Of a stretch of 64,000 nucleotides of DNA, positions 51,138-58,316 are shown one piece after another. Below the pieces are notes generated by a model that did no database searches, was not told the DNA's origin, and saw only the letters and a list, made by a program, of their open reading frames with translations. The position numbers were made by a program, and so were the translations under genes. Source of the DNA: Prosthecobacter sp. (GTDB lineage Bacteria; Verrucomicrobiota; Verrucomicrobiia; Verrucomicrobiales; Verrucomicrobiaceae); contig JAIPJY010000038.1 of NCBI GenBank assembly GCA_021733925.1, forward strand, positions 1 to 64,000, written 5' to 3'. Position 1 is the stretch's first letter. Each line of letters opens with the position of its first letter.

Positions 51138-51614
51138 TCACCCTCCCACGATCAAGGCATTTCCGGACCATCGCAGCTGATGCGGCCATTCTTCGGGACT
51201 GCCGCACAAGCCTTTCCGCACTGGATTATGCCGGATGTAGTGATGCTTGGCACTCTCTTCCTCGGCACTGCGCAGCCGATGATCAAAGAAGCCATCCTGC
51301 CACGCAATGCCCAGCTGCCGCGCCGTGTATCGCTTCCAGCTTTTGAACAAATCTTCCATCACCGCCTCCCGTGGAAAACTCAGCAACGCATGGAGATGAT
51401 CTGGCATCAGAAGCCAGTGCGTGACATGCCACTTTTTCTGATCGTGATAGAACCGCGCGGCATTCAGCAATCCCTCAGCGACGGCTTTGGGTGTGAGCTG
51501 ATCACGCCCACGTTCCAAGCAGTTGAGGGTCACGAAAAACAACGAGCCGTCTTCGACCCAATGAGGCACGTCATGGTGGAGTTTCTTCCGGTCCGGCAGA
51601 TCAGCACGCTGCAT
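51138..51614 (-). CDS. REP-associated tyrosine transposase (RAYT-A)
   Basis: A 158-residue Y1 HUH-type transposase from ATG 51614. Motifs: SLFFVTLNCLERG (first strand), HWLLMPDHLHALLSFP (the HUH metal-binding His-x-His), and SWKRYTARQLGIAWQDGFFD leading into the catalytic-Tyr helix (EESAKHHYIRHNPVRKGL). This combination is that of TnpA-REP/RAYT single-copy transposases, which bind GTAG-footed REP hairpins. The gene sits between copies 1 and 2 of repeat family A, its expected substrate. It looks intact. Confidence 0.88.
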   Translation of the reverse strand: MQRADLPDRKKLHHDVPHWVEDGSLFFVTLNCLERGRDQLTPKAVAEGLLNAARFYHDQKKWHVTHWLLMPDHLHALLSFPREAVMEDLFKSWKRYTARQLGIAWQDGFFDHRLRSAEEESAKHHYIRHNPVRKGLCGSPEEWPHQLRWSGNALIVGG

Positions 51615-51685
51615 GCCATGAAAATGCCTGCGAAGGCAGAGGCTTGCAAGAATCGATTGGTGGCGGAAGCGCGCGCCCAGCACAG

Positions 51686-51860
51686 GTAGGGCGGCTTGCC
51701 CTCAAGCCGCCGTGGTCTGTCACTCGGCATGCACACGGGTAGGTCCTTCCCGACCCCGCTGCTGCCGACTGTCCCTGGGCTCCGCTGCCGCCAGTGGTCT
51801 TTCGTACGTTCTTCCCGCTCTCGGCGGCGGTTGGAGGACAACCCTCCCTACCTCCTCGCG
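51686..51860. repeat. REP-type palindromic repeat family A, copy 2
   Basis: Same layout as copy 1: GTAG plus GGCGGCTTG hairpin at the left, CTTTCGTACGTTCTTCCCGC in the interior, and GTTGGAGGACAAC plus CCTCCCTAC at the right. It lies directly upstream of the RAYT-A gene. The left hairpin here has a CCCT loop. Confidence 0.85.
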
Positions 51861-51877
51861 CTGCGCGCCCAGCGCAG

Positions 51878-52050
51878 GTAGGGCGGCTTGTCCCCAAGCC
51901 GCCGTGGCCCAGCGCGGTGATTGCACAGGGGTAGGTCACTCCCGACCCCGCTGCTGCCGACTGTCCCTGGGCTCCGCTGCCACCAGTCGTCTTTCGTACG
52001 TTCTTCCCGCTCTCGGCGGAGGGTTGAGGACAACCCTCCCTACCTCCTCG
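51878..52050. repeat. REP-type palindromic repeat family A, copy 3
   Basis: Third copy, 192 bases after copy 2 (start to start). It contains a shared GCCCAGCGCGGTGATTGCAC segment, also present in copy 4, that copies 1 and 2 replace with a CTGTCACTCGGCATGCACAC version, so two interior subtypes exist. Confidence 0.85.
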
Positions 52051-52077
52051 CGCTGCGCGCACGCGCGCCCAGCGCAG

Positions 52078-52243
52078 GTAGGGCGGCTTGTCCCCAAGCC
52101 GCCGTGGCCCAGCGCGGTGATTGCACAAGGGTAGGTCACTCCCGGCTCCGCTGCGAGTCCCTCTGGGCTCCGCTGCTGCCAGTCGTCTTTCGTACGTTCT
52201 TCCCGCTCTCGGCGGCGGTTGGAGGACCAACCGCCCTACCTTC
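52078..52243. repeat. REP-type palindromic repeat family A, copy 4
   Basis: Fourth copy, 200 bases after copy 3. Its left half matches copy 3, but its right half (CGGCTCCGCTGCGAGTCCCT and the GGAGGACCAACCGCCCTAC end) matches copy 1, implying gene conversion or recombination between copies. Confidence 0.85.
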
Positions 52244-52277
52244 TCGCGCTGGGCACGCGCATGCCCAAACCCCGCCC

Positions 52278-53312
52278 TCAATCCATGCCGCCCACCCTCG
52301 GCCGCTCCTCCACCGCCTCGTATTCACGCCCTTTTTTGCGCACGAGCCCGGCGTTCATGAGCTTGCGGGCCCATTTGCTGATGGTGCCGCACTGGACGCC
52401 GAGCATCTCGGCCAGTTCAGTGGCGTTGACAACGCCTTCGCGGATGTGGGCCAGGAGGGCGTCGAGGTTGCCATGGGCCTCGCAGCTCACGGTGATCTGG
52501 CTGCCCTCGTCCTTCAGGGCCCAGCGCAGGGGCATGGCATCACGCCCCTGGCAGTTGCGGCATTTCGAGAAGCGGGTGATGAACTCCTTGAAGCGGGACT
52601 CGTCCTCCGTGGTGTCCTTCAGGCTGAGGATCCAGTGGGCCATGTCCTCACGCCGGGAGGCCCCGCGCATCTCGCCATTGCGCCCGGCGTGGTGAATGAT
52701 GATGACGGTGACGCTGCGGCGGCGCAGGCTCAGCAGCCATTCTTTGAGCTTGTCGAAGTCGTCGTTCTCATTTTCACGCATGCCGATCTGGCTGGCGCTG
52801 AGATTGTCAATGATGAGGACGGAGCTGTCCGGCAGCATGGAGGAGAGGCCCGTCTGGTGCAGAGGCTGGGCGATGTTCACACTGAGTCCCTGGTCCATGT
52901 AGAGGTGTTCATTGCTCAGCCAGCGGAAGTTGAGCGAGGTGATGCCCAGCTTCTCCGCGCGCTCCCTGACGTCCGGCACGTTCATCTCGGCATCGAAGTA
53001 GAAGACCCTGCGCGGGGCCTCCCCGGCCTGCCAGGCACCGAGGAGGCAGCCCTCCGCCAGGGCATTGCCAATGAGCATGGCCAGCCAGGTCTTCCCACCG
53101 CCGCGCGGGGCAAAGAGGTAGCCGAGATCCCCCTCCCGCAGCCATTCCCCCAGCAGGCGGGGGCGGGGCGTGCTCTGGGTGTGGCGCAGCTGCTCCGGCG
53201 TGAGCAGGGAGCGGGCGAAGTCCGGCGGTGGCGGGGTGCCGGGAGCGGTGGTGGGGGTGAGGTTGGATTTGTAAGCAGCGAGCTGCGCCACGAGTTCGGT
53301 GATGTCTTTCAT
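52278..53312 (-). CDS. RecA/RepA-type AAA ATPase (mobile-element helicase)
   Basis: A 344-residue protein. Walker A GYLFAPRGGGKTWLAMLIGN, an AEMNVPDVRERAEKLG helix, Walker B VLIIDNLSA, and VTVIIIHHAGRNGEMRGAS (sensor strand) are the RepA-like hexameric helicase pattern (AAA_25). A C-terminal winged helix (NATELAEMLGVQCGTISKWA) could bind an origin. It overlaps the upstream primase-like gene by four bases. The pair resembles the replication module of integrated plasmids or phage satellites. No integrase or capsid gene is adjacent. Confidence 0.8.
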   Translation of the reverse strand: MKDITELVAQLAAYKSNLTPTTAPGTPPPPDFARSLLTPEQLRHTQSTPRPRLLGEWLREGDLGYLFAPRGGGKTWLAMLIGNALAEGCLLGAWQAGEAPRRVFYFDAEMNVPDVRERAEKLGITSLNFRWLSNEHLYMDQGLSVNIAQPLHQTGLSSMLPDSSVLIIDNLSASQIGMRENENDDFDKLKEWLLSLRRRSVTVIIIHHAGRNGEMRGASRREDMAHWILSLKDTTEDESRFKEFITRFSKCRNCQGRDAMPLRWALKDEGSQITVSCEAHGNLDALLAHIREGVVNATELAEMLGVQCGTISKWARKLMNAGLVRKKGREYEAVEERPRVGGMD

Positions 53313-54271
53313 AGGATTTGGAAAAGGCTGTTGAGTTCGTCTTGGTGGGCTTCGGCTTTGGTGAGCAGTGCGCCAAGGTCCTTGCACCCGGAGGGCAGCT
53401 CCTGGATGTCCACCGTGGCTCCGACCTTCTGCAGTTCAGCCAGCCATGAGGCGGCGGCGTTCAGGCCGGCGGCATCCACATGGGGCACGATGCGGACGTG
53501 GCGGCCCGCCAAGGCCTTGAGCAGGGTTGGATCGCGCTCCAGGCGGGAAGACGTGCTGGTGGCCGCCAGCGCCGTCCAGGACGGCTGCATGTCCACCAGC
53601 GCATACGCGGTGAGCGCCTCCAGCAGGCCCACGGCCCCCTCCACCAGCAGCACATGCGGTGCCGCAAACAGCAGGCCACGCCCCACGAAGGCCCCTTCGC
53701 TGCCAGGCAGATTTTTGGCATTGATGGCCCTGCCCTCCGCATTCGTGAACGGCAGGCCATCACAGCGGCGCACCTGGACAAACCGGTCTTCACCCACCGC
53801 ATAGCAGTCGTGGCCATCCAACTGACACCCTTTGATGAGTCCGTAGCTGCGTGCGATGTGCAGACCACCCCACGGGATGCCCCGCAGCCGGGCGATGGGC
53901 AGGAGCTCCTCCCGGCTAAGGCGGCGCAGCTCAGGCCACTGGCGGCGCTGCCAGGCCCGCCGTTCCGCCTCGTTTGGAAAATCAGCCGACGTGCGGTCAC
54001 GGGCGGCTGCGGGGCGGTCTGCCAGCAGATAACCCTCCGCCTTGCTGGAGGTGCTGGCGGCACTGTGCAGCTTGCACCTCAGATCGGCCTCCGACCACGG
54101 CGGCTGGCAGCCGTGGTTCCAGGCTAGCAGCAGCGGCAGCGCCTCCTCCACACTGAGGCTGAAGCCCTTCACCAGCGCCTGGGCGGCGGCAAAGGTCGCC
54201 CCTTCCCCGCCCTGGACGGACACGGGCATTTTGGCCAGGTAGGCGCTGGCACGCTCGACGGTGGTTTTCAT
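53309..54271 (-). CDS. TOPRIM primase-like protein
   Basis: A 320-residue protein from ATG 54271 (the longer frame upstream lacks support). An N-terminal helical region with a WNHGCQPPWSEADLRCKLHS motif typical of primase C-terminal-like modules precedes a TOPRIM-like domain: VLLVEGAVGLLEALTAYALV (the E of the TOPRIM strand) and RHVRIVPHVDAAGLNAAASW (the D-x-D-like strand, here H-V-D). Such proteins pair with RepA-type helicases in plasmid and satellite replication. Bases 54272-54775 upstream have no gene. Confidence 0.7.
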   Translation of the reverse strand: MKTTVERASAYLAKMPVSVQGGEGATFAAAQALVKGFSLSVEEALPLLLAWNHGCQPPWSEADLRCKLHSAASTSSKAEGYLLADRPAAARDRTSADFPNEAERRAWQRRQWPELRRLSREELLPIARLRGIPWGGLHIARSYGLIKGCQLDGHDCYAVGEDRFVQVRRCDGLPFTNAEGRAINAKNLPGSEGAFVGRGLLFAAPHVLLVEGAVGLLEALTAYALVDMQPSWTALAATSTSSRLERDPTLLKALAGRHVRIVPHVDAAGLNAAASWLAELQKVGATVDIQELPSGCKDLGALLTKAEAHQDELNSLFQIL

Positions 54272-54775
54272 GGGTGGTGCATGGGGTGGCTGGCAGTCGC
54301 GGCGGCGGATGAAACAACAGGCACGATGGATGTCATGACATGGTAGTAGGAGCTTGTTTATGGTATCCGTGAAAGCAGGCCGGCGGAGAACACCGCCCGG
54401 CAGGCGCAAAGGTTTTTCTGGCTGCAGGCCACACCATGCGCCGGCCCGGTCATCCCTCCGGCAGCAGGTTCCGCAGAACCCGGTGTGTGTTGGGAGATCA
54501 TCTGGCAGGCCATGGGAGCCGCGTGGCACCGCATCCCTGCGGCCCTGCGTCTTGCACGCAAAACCACGCGAAACACTGTGCCCGTCCCACCTTTCCGGTC
54601 TTGTAGCAAGACCGCTCAGGTAGGCGGGTGATAATCACCTAACCCATTCACAACGCAAACGCATTTTGCAACAATTTGCACCGTCGGCAGAGGCGGGAGA
54701 TTCCGCTTGGATTCGTTTCCATTTTTGAGTCCCCTGGGATGGAAATGGGAAACGAGGAGCGTGGGCTAGTGTGCC
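54272..54775. other. Intergenic region upstream of the primase-like gene
   Basis: About 500 bases without a supported gene. The only structure seen is a short perfect palindrome GGTGAT-A-ATCACC (54627-54639), about 350 bases before the primase start, a possible operator or part of an origin. AT-richer sequence (54640-54690) lies beside it. Iterons were looked for and not found. Confidence 0.35.
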
Positions 54776-54917
54776 GTAGGTTGGGCGTGTTTGGCGTCGA
54801 AGCCTTGGCAACGCCACCTAGCCCCTCCGCCAAACCGCCCGACTGCGAGGACGTGCGTACGCCGTGGTGTTTGCCACACGCTCATGGACGGGCGGGCTGT
54901 CGCCACGCCCATCCTAC
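54776..54917. repeat. REP-type palindromic repeat family B, copy 1
   Basis: 142 bases from GTAGGTTGGGCGTG to CACGCCCATCCTAC, so the ends are inverted repeats with GTAG/CTAC feet. Inside is a TTTGGCGTCGAAGCCTTGGC segment and a GGACGGGCGGGCTGTCGCC segment, each able to fold. Sequence is unrelated to family A apart from the GTAG foot. Confidence 0.85.
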
Positions 54918-54939
54918 GACAAGACATCGAGCTCGGGCC

Positions 54940-55081
54940 GTAGGTTGGGCGTGTTTGGCGTCGAAGCCTTGGCAACGCCACCTAGCCCCTCCGCCAAACC
55001 GCCCGACTGCGAGGGCATTCGTACGCCATTGTGTTTGCAGCACGCTCATGGACGGGCGGGCTGTCGCCACGCCCATCCTAC
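54940..55081. repeat. REP-type palindromic repeat family B, copy 2
   Basis: 142 bases, nearly identical to copy 1 and in the same orientation, 164 bases downstream. It borders the 3' end of the RAYT-B gene. Confidence 0.85.
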
Positions 55082-55101
55082 GACAAGACGTGGCGTCAAT
55101 C

Positions 55102-55815
55102 CTACGCAGGGCGCTGGTTGGCTTCTAAAATCGACTGGCAGAACCACGTGGAGGCCTCATGGGCCTGCAGTTTGGCTTTGAGGGGATTCTTGGCGATGTA
55201 ACGAACGCAGGCCTGGTAGTGGGTCCCGTCCCGAATGATACGGTCAAAGCTTTCGTCCTGCCAGAGAGGTCCTTTTCTGCCAATGCTGCGCTGGATGCGC
55301 TGAGCCGTGAACCCCTTCCAAGAATGGCACAGGTCCTCCATGCGATAGTCACCCAGCAAACGACACAAGGCATGGACGTGGTTGGGCATCACCACATAGG
55401 ACAGCATTTCGCAGCGCTGGCCTTCGAAGTGATGCAGAGCGTCTGCCACCACCTGTCGATGCCGTGCTTCGCGCAGCAGGCACTCTCCGTGATTTTCATC
55501 GAGCAGTCGTTCCAATTTGCGCAGGCGTGCACGTTGAAACTCCTGCCATTGAGTTCGTTCACTTTCGAACATCGGGCGTGCGTGATCCGCCAATCGTTGC
55601 CGCCATGATTCAGCGTCACGCTGCATCTCTGCCAGGATGGCACTAGGAATCGAATCATTCAGTCGAAACGTAATGAAATAAGCAGCGCCGGGCAGCCTCC
55701 AGTGCGGGAGATGGCGCGCATAGGTGCTGAAATCGCCAGACGGCATGGAACTGAGGGGATCAAACCCCTTAAAATCACGCGGCAAAGGAATGACGGTGGG
55801 AATCGTCCACGGCAT
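55102..55815 (-). CDS. REP-associated tyrosine transposase (RAYT-B)
   Basis: A 237-residue Y1 HUH transposase. Motifs: GAAYFITFRLNDSIP (first strand), LSYVVMPNHVHALCRLLGDY (HUH His-x-His), KGFTAQRIQRSIGRKGPLWQ and a catalytic helix with THYQACVRYIAKNPLKAKLQ. It is longer than RAYT-A and has an insertion of about 45 residues with basic helices (FQRARLRKLERLLDENHGEC), a known subgroup difference among RAYTs. It is flanked by family B repeats at 54940-55081 and 55863-56005. Intact by inspection. Confidence 0.88.
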   Translation of the reverse strand: MPWTIPTVIPLPRDFKGFDPLSSMPSGDFSTYARHLPHWRLPGAAYFITFRLNDSIPSAILAEMQRDAESWRQRLADHARPMFESERTQWQEFQRARLRKLERLLDENHGECLLREARHRQVVADALHHFEGQRCEMLSYVVMPNHVHALCRLLGDYRMEDLCHSWKGFTAQRIQRSIGRKGPLWQDESFDRIIRDGTHYQACVRYIAKNPLKAKLQAHEASTWFCQSILEANQRPA

Positions 55816-55862
55816 GAAGGAAGGATTGGATACTCAACGATGCAATGCAAGCAGGTCCGTAA

Positions 55863-56005
55863 GTAGGTTGGGCGTGTTTGGCGTCGAAGGAGTTCGGATG
55901 CTCCATGAGCTACTCCGCCAAACCGCCCGACTGCGAGGGCTCTCGCACGCCGTGGTGTTTGCCACGCGCTCATGGACGGGCGGGCTATCGCCACGCCCAT
56001 CCTAC
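55863..56005. repeat. REP-type palindromic repeat family B, copy 3
   Basis: 143 bases, same ends as copies 1 and 2, upstream of RAYT-B. The interior is changed (GAGTTCGGATGCTCCATGAG in place of the CCTTGGCAACGCCACC segment). A fragment of a fourth copy, the ACGTGCGTACGCCGTGGTGT segment, follows at about 56010-56046. Confidence 0.85.
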
Positions 56006-56061
56006 GCAGGACGTGCGTACGCCGTGGTGTTTGCCGCACCTCGCGCAAGCCTGCTGAAACC

Positions 56062-56613
56062 CTACCCCATCCTCGGCAGCACCTCGACCACATCCGCCAG
56101 CACTCTCCCGCAGCCGTGCCGCAGTTCGTTGCAGCGGCCAAAGAGCATCTGGCCGCTGGTCGCGCCGAGCAAATCCGCGAGGCGTTGATCCACCGAAATG
56201 CGGAAGTAGCCGCGCGGATGGCTGGAGTGGGGGACCTGGTAGCGTTCCAAAATGGCCCCGAAGGGGACGAGGCCTTCGAGGACGAGTTTCTGCGCCTCCT
56301 CAGGCAGGATGTCGAGGTGGATGCCGATGGCACCAAACTCGACGGGCATGCCGTCGGTGTGACGGTGCAGCACGGAGGCGCGCACGAGGTAGTTGCCGAT
56401 GCGGGCATGCGCGGCGACGTCGAGATCGATCTCGCTGCCATGAAACTCGCGCAGGCGCGGGGTCATGTCCTTGTCATGGACGAGGAGGCCGCGCTCCTGC
56501 TCGGCCATTTCCAGGGGATCGACAAAGGTGACGCGCGGGCGCACGCTGCCGATGCCGTAGAAGAAAATCAAAGGTGCCAGGATGTCCTCGTCCTGCCGGG
56601 GGGCCTCATTCAT
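56062..56613 (-). CDS. Hypothetical protein, possible UTRA/chorismate-lyase fold
   Basis: A 183-residue soluble protein. The central region (GNYLVRASVLHRHTDGMPVE, then KLVLEGLVPFGAILERYQVP and LLGATSGQMLFGRCNELRHG) has the strand-turn pattern of the UTRA/chorismate lyase fold, in which a G-x-I-L-E/R strand lines the active site. This is a resemblance by eye only. It begins 18 bases after the stop of the HemN-like gene and is probably its operon partner. Its 3' end is close to repeat family B. Confidence 0.5.
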   Translation of the reverse strand: MNEAPRQDEDILAPLIFFYGIGSVRPRVTFVDPLEMAEQERGLLVHDKDMTPRLREFHGSEIDLDVAAHARIGNYLVRASVLHRHTDGMPVEFGAIGIHLDILPEEAQKLVLEGLVPFGAILERYQVPHSSHPRGYFRISVDQRLADLLGATSGQMLFGRCNELRHGCGRVLADVVEVLPRMG

Positions 56614-56631
56614 CGCCGTCGTCGTTTGGCT

Positions 56632-57972
56632 TCAGGTATAGCGGGCGTATTGGCGGTGCTGGGGCAGGAAGAAATCGTGCAGCAGGCGGTCCACCTGGAG
56701 CAGGCCGTCGCGGGAGAGCGTGATGCCTTTGTCATCCAGCGTGGCAAAGCCTTCTTTCGCGAGGTAGTCGAGCTGCGGAGCGAAGTGCTTGCGCGGGTCT
56801 TCACCGAATTTTTTGACGTAGTAGTCGAACTCGCTGCGGCCAAGCTTGAGCTTGAGAATGAACTCGCGCACAAAGCGGTCTTCCGCCGTGGTTTGGTAGG
56901 CGCGGAAGATCGGCAGCTGGCCGGCATCCACGGCCTGCATGTAGGGGCCCACATCGGACTGGTTTTGATAATGCACGCCGCCGAGATGGCCGAAGGAGGC
57001 CACGCCGCAGCTCAGGAGATCTGCGCCTTCCCAGAGGGAGTCGCGATAGACGAATTTGATGCGCTTGGTGTCTTTCACCACGGTGTAGGCGCTGGTCACG
57101 GTGTAGCCGTCTTTTTGGAATTCATCGAAGGCGTAGCTGACCCAGTCGCGCTTGGTCTGCCAGTCGGCCACCGGGGCGGTGACTTTGCCTTCGGCCTTCA
57201 TCTGCTGATACATGGTGGTGTTGAAGGGCACCTCCATTTGGTAAATCGTCACGGCATCCGGCTGCAGGGCGATGGCTTTCCTCACGGTGTCCTTCCAGTT
57301 CTCCCAGGTCTCGTTCATCATGCCTGCAATGAGGTCGATGTTGATGTGCTCAAAGCCGAGCGTGCGGGCAAAGCGGTAGGCCTTTTCGATCTCGCCGCTG
57401 CGGTGCGCGCGGCCATTCGTTTCGAGAATGTGATCGTCGAAATTTTCCACGCCGAGGCTCAGACGCGTGACACCAATATCGCGGATGCCGGTGAGCTTGA
57501 CTTCATTGAGCGTGCCGGGTTCGGCCTCGAAGGCGACTTCTTCCGCCTCGTCCCATGGGATCATGTCCTTCATGCGGTTGGTCAGATCCTTGAGCTGCGG
57601 CACGGAAAGGTAGCTGGGGGTGCCGCCGCCGAAGTACACGAAGTGCGCCTTGCGTCCCTTCAAGTAAGGCTGGCTGGTGAAGCGCTCCATCTCGCGCATT
57701 CCGGCATCGATGTAGGCCTTCACCTCCTGCGCATTCTTGTCCGTATAGACTTTGAAATAGCAGAAGTGGCAGCGTTTGCGGCAGAACGGGATGTGGAAAT
57801 AAACGCCCAGCGGGATGTTGGCCGGGGCGGGCTGCTTCAGCACTTCCTCCACCACGGGAACCTGGTCAGGCTTCCAGAAGGAGAATGGCGGATAATTGGA
57901 GACAAAGTAGTTTCCGGCCTCGGTCTGTTCGACCTTTTTTTCATGGGCAGGTGTTTCGAGCGCGGTTTGCAT
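56632..57972 (-). CDS. HemN-like radical SAM enzyme (coproporphyrinogen III oxidase family)
   Basis: A 446-residue radical SAM protein from ATG 57972 (a longer frame to 58173 lacks support). Motifs in order: PLGVYFHIPFCRKRCHFCYF (C-x3-C-x2-C, the 4Fe-4S and SAM site), FVYFGGGTPSYLSVPQLKDL, EPGTLNEVKLTGIRDIGVTR, RLSLGVENFDDHIL and a HemN C-terminal domain (LKLGRSEFDYYVKKFGEDPR). The N-terminus lacks extra targeting signals. True HemN oxidises coproporphyrinogen, but HutW/ChuW and HemW relatives do other reactions. The CHFCYF motif (Y at the fourth-plus-one position) and the extra N-terminal 50 residues point to a paralogue rather than housekeeping HemN. Confidence 0.85.
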   Translation of the reverse strand: MQTALETPAHEKKVEQTEAGNYFVSNYPPFSFWKPDQVPVVEEVLKQPAPANIPLGVYFHIPFCRKRCHFCYFKVYTDKNAQEVKAYIDAGMREMERFTSQPYLKGRKAHFVYFGGGTPSYLSVPQLKDLTNRMKDMIPWDEAEEVAFEAEPGTLNEVKLTGIRDIGVTRLSLGVENFDDHILETNGRAHRSGEIEKAYRFARTLGFEHINIDLIAGMMNETWENWKDTVRKAIALQPDAVTIYQMEVPFNTTMYQQMKAEGKVTAPVADWQTKRDWVSYAFDEFQKDGYTVTSAYTVVKDTKRIKFVYRDSLWEGADLLSCGVASFGHLGGVHYQNQSDVGPYMQAVDAGQLPIFRAYQTTAEDRFVREFILKLKLGRSEFDYYVKKFGEDPRKHFAPQLDYLAKEGFATLDDKGITLSRDGLLQVDRLLHDFFLPQHRQYARYT

Positions 57973-58316
57973 GATGGGGATGAAAGAATAACGAGTGCCG
58001 GACGAAGTTCTACGAGCAAAACTTCCCGCGCCACGACAAAAGCGGAGATTTAATGCCGAATGGGCCAGGAGATAGACGCCGGTTTGCTGGCACGTCACCT
58101 CACACCCGTCTTCTTCCAGCTCTTCGGTGGCCGGCTCATGGGTGCGCAGCATCATGCCCCTGTGGCCCGACAATGCAGGGCTAAAGGTTTTTATGAATAA
58201 GATTATGGCATATCGCCTATGAAGGTGACGGGCCAGCCTCCATCATTGACCTTGAGTAATCCCACTCATTGGTGACAATCTACCCCCCCGGCTGTTAAAC
58301 CTAAGGCCGCCCGACC
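57973..58316. other. Divergent intergenic region
   Basis: About 344 bases between the HemN-like gene (minus) and the long secreted-protein gene (plus). Both promoters must lie here. No confident -35/-10 pair, hairpin or riboswitch-like structure was identified. A run of seven C at about 58286 lies close to the start of the secreted protein and could be a slippage-prone spacer. Confidence 0.4.

Noticed and set aside
50922-52243. Possible CRISPR array
   Set aside because: Repeats are about 170 bases with internal hairpins, only four copies with a gene between, and no short direct repeat with unique spacers or cas genes.
51921-53804. 627-residue plus-strand ORF running through the repeats
   Set aside because: It reads through REP family A and then antisense to the helicase and primase-like genes; no recognisable domain.
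55972-58053. 693-residue plus-strand ORF
   Set aside because: Antisense to the HemN-like radical SAM gene, whose CxxxCxxC motif is unmistakable, and to its partner gene.
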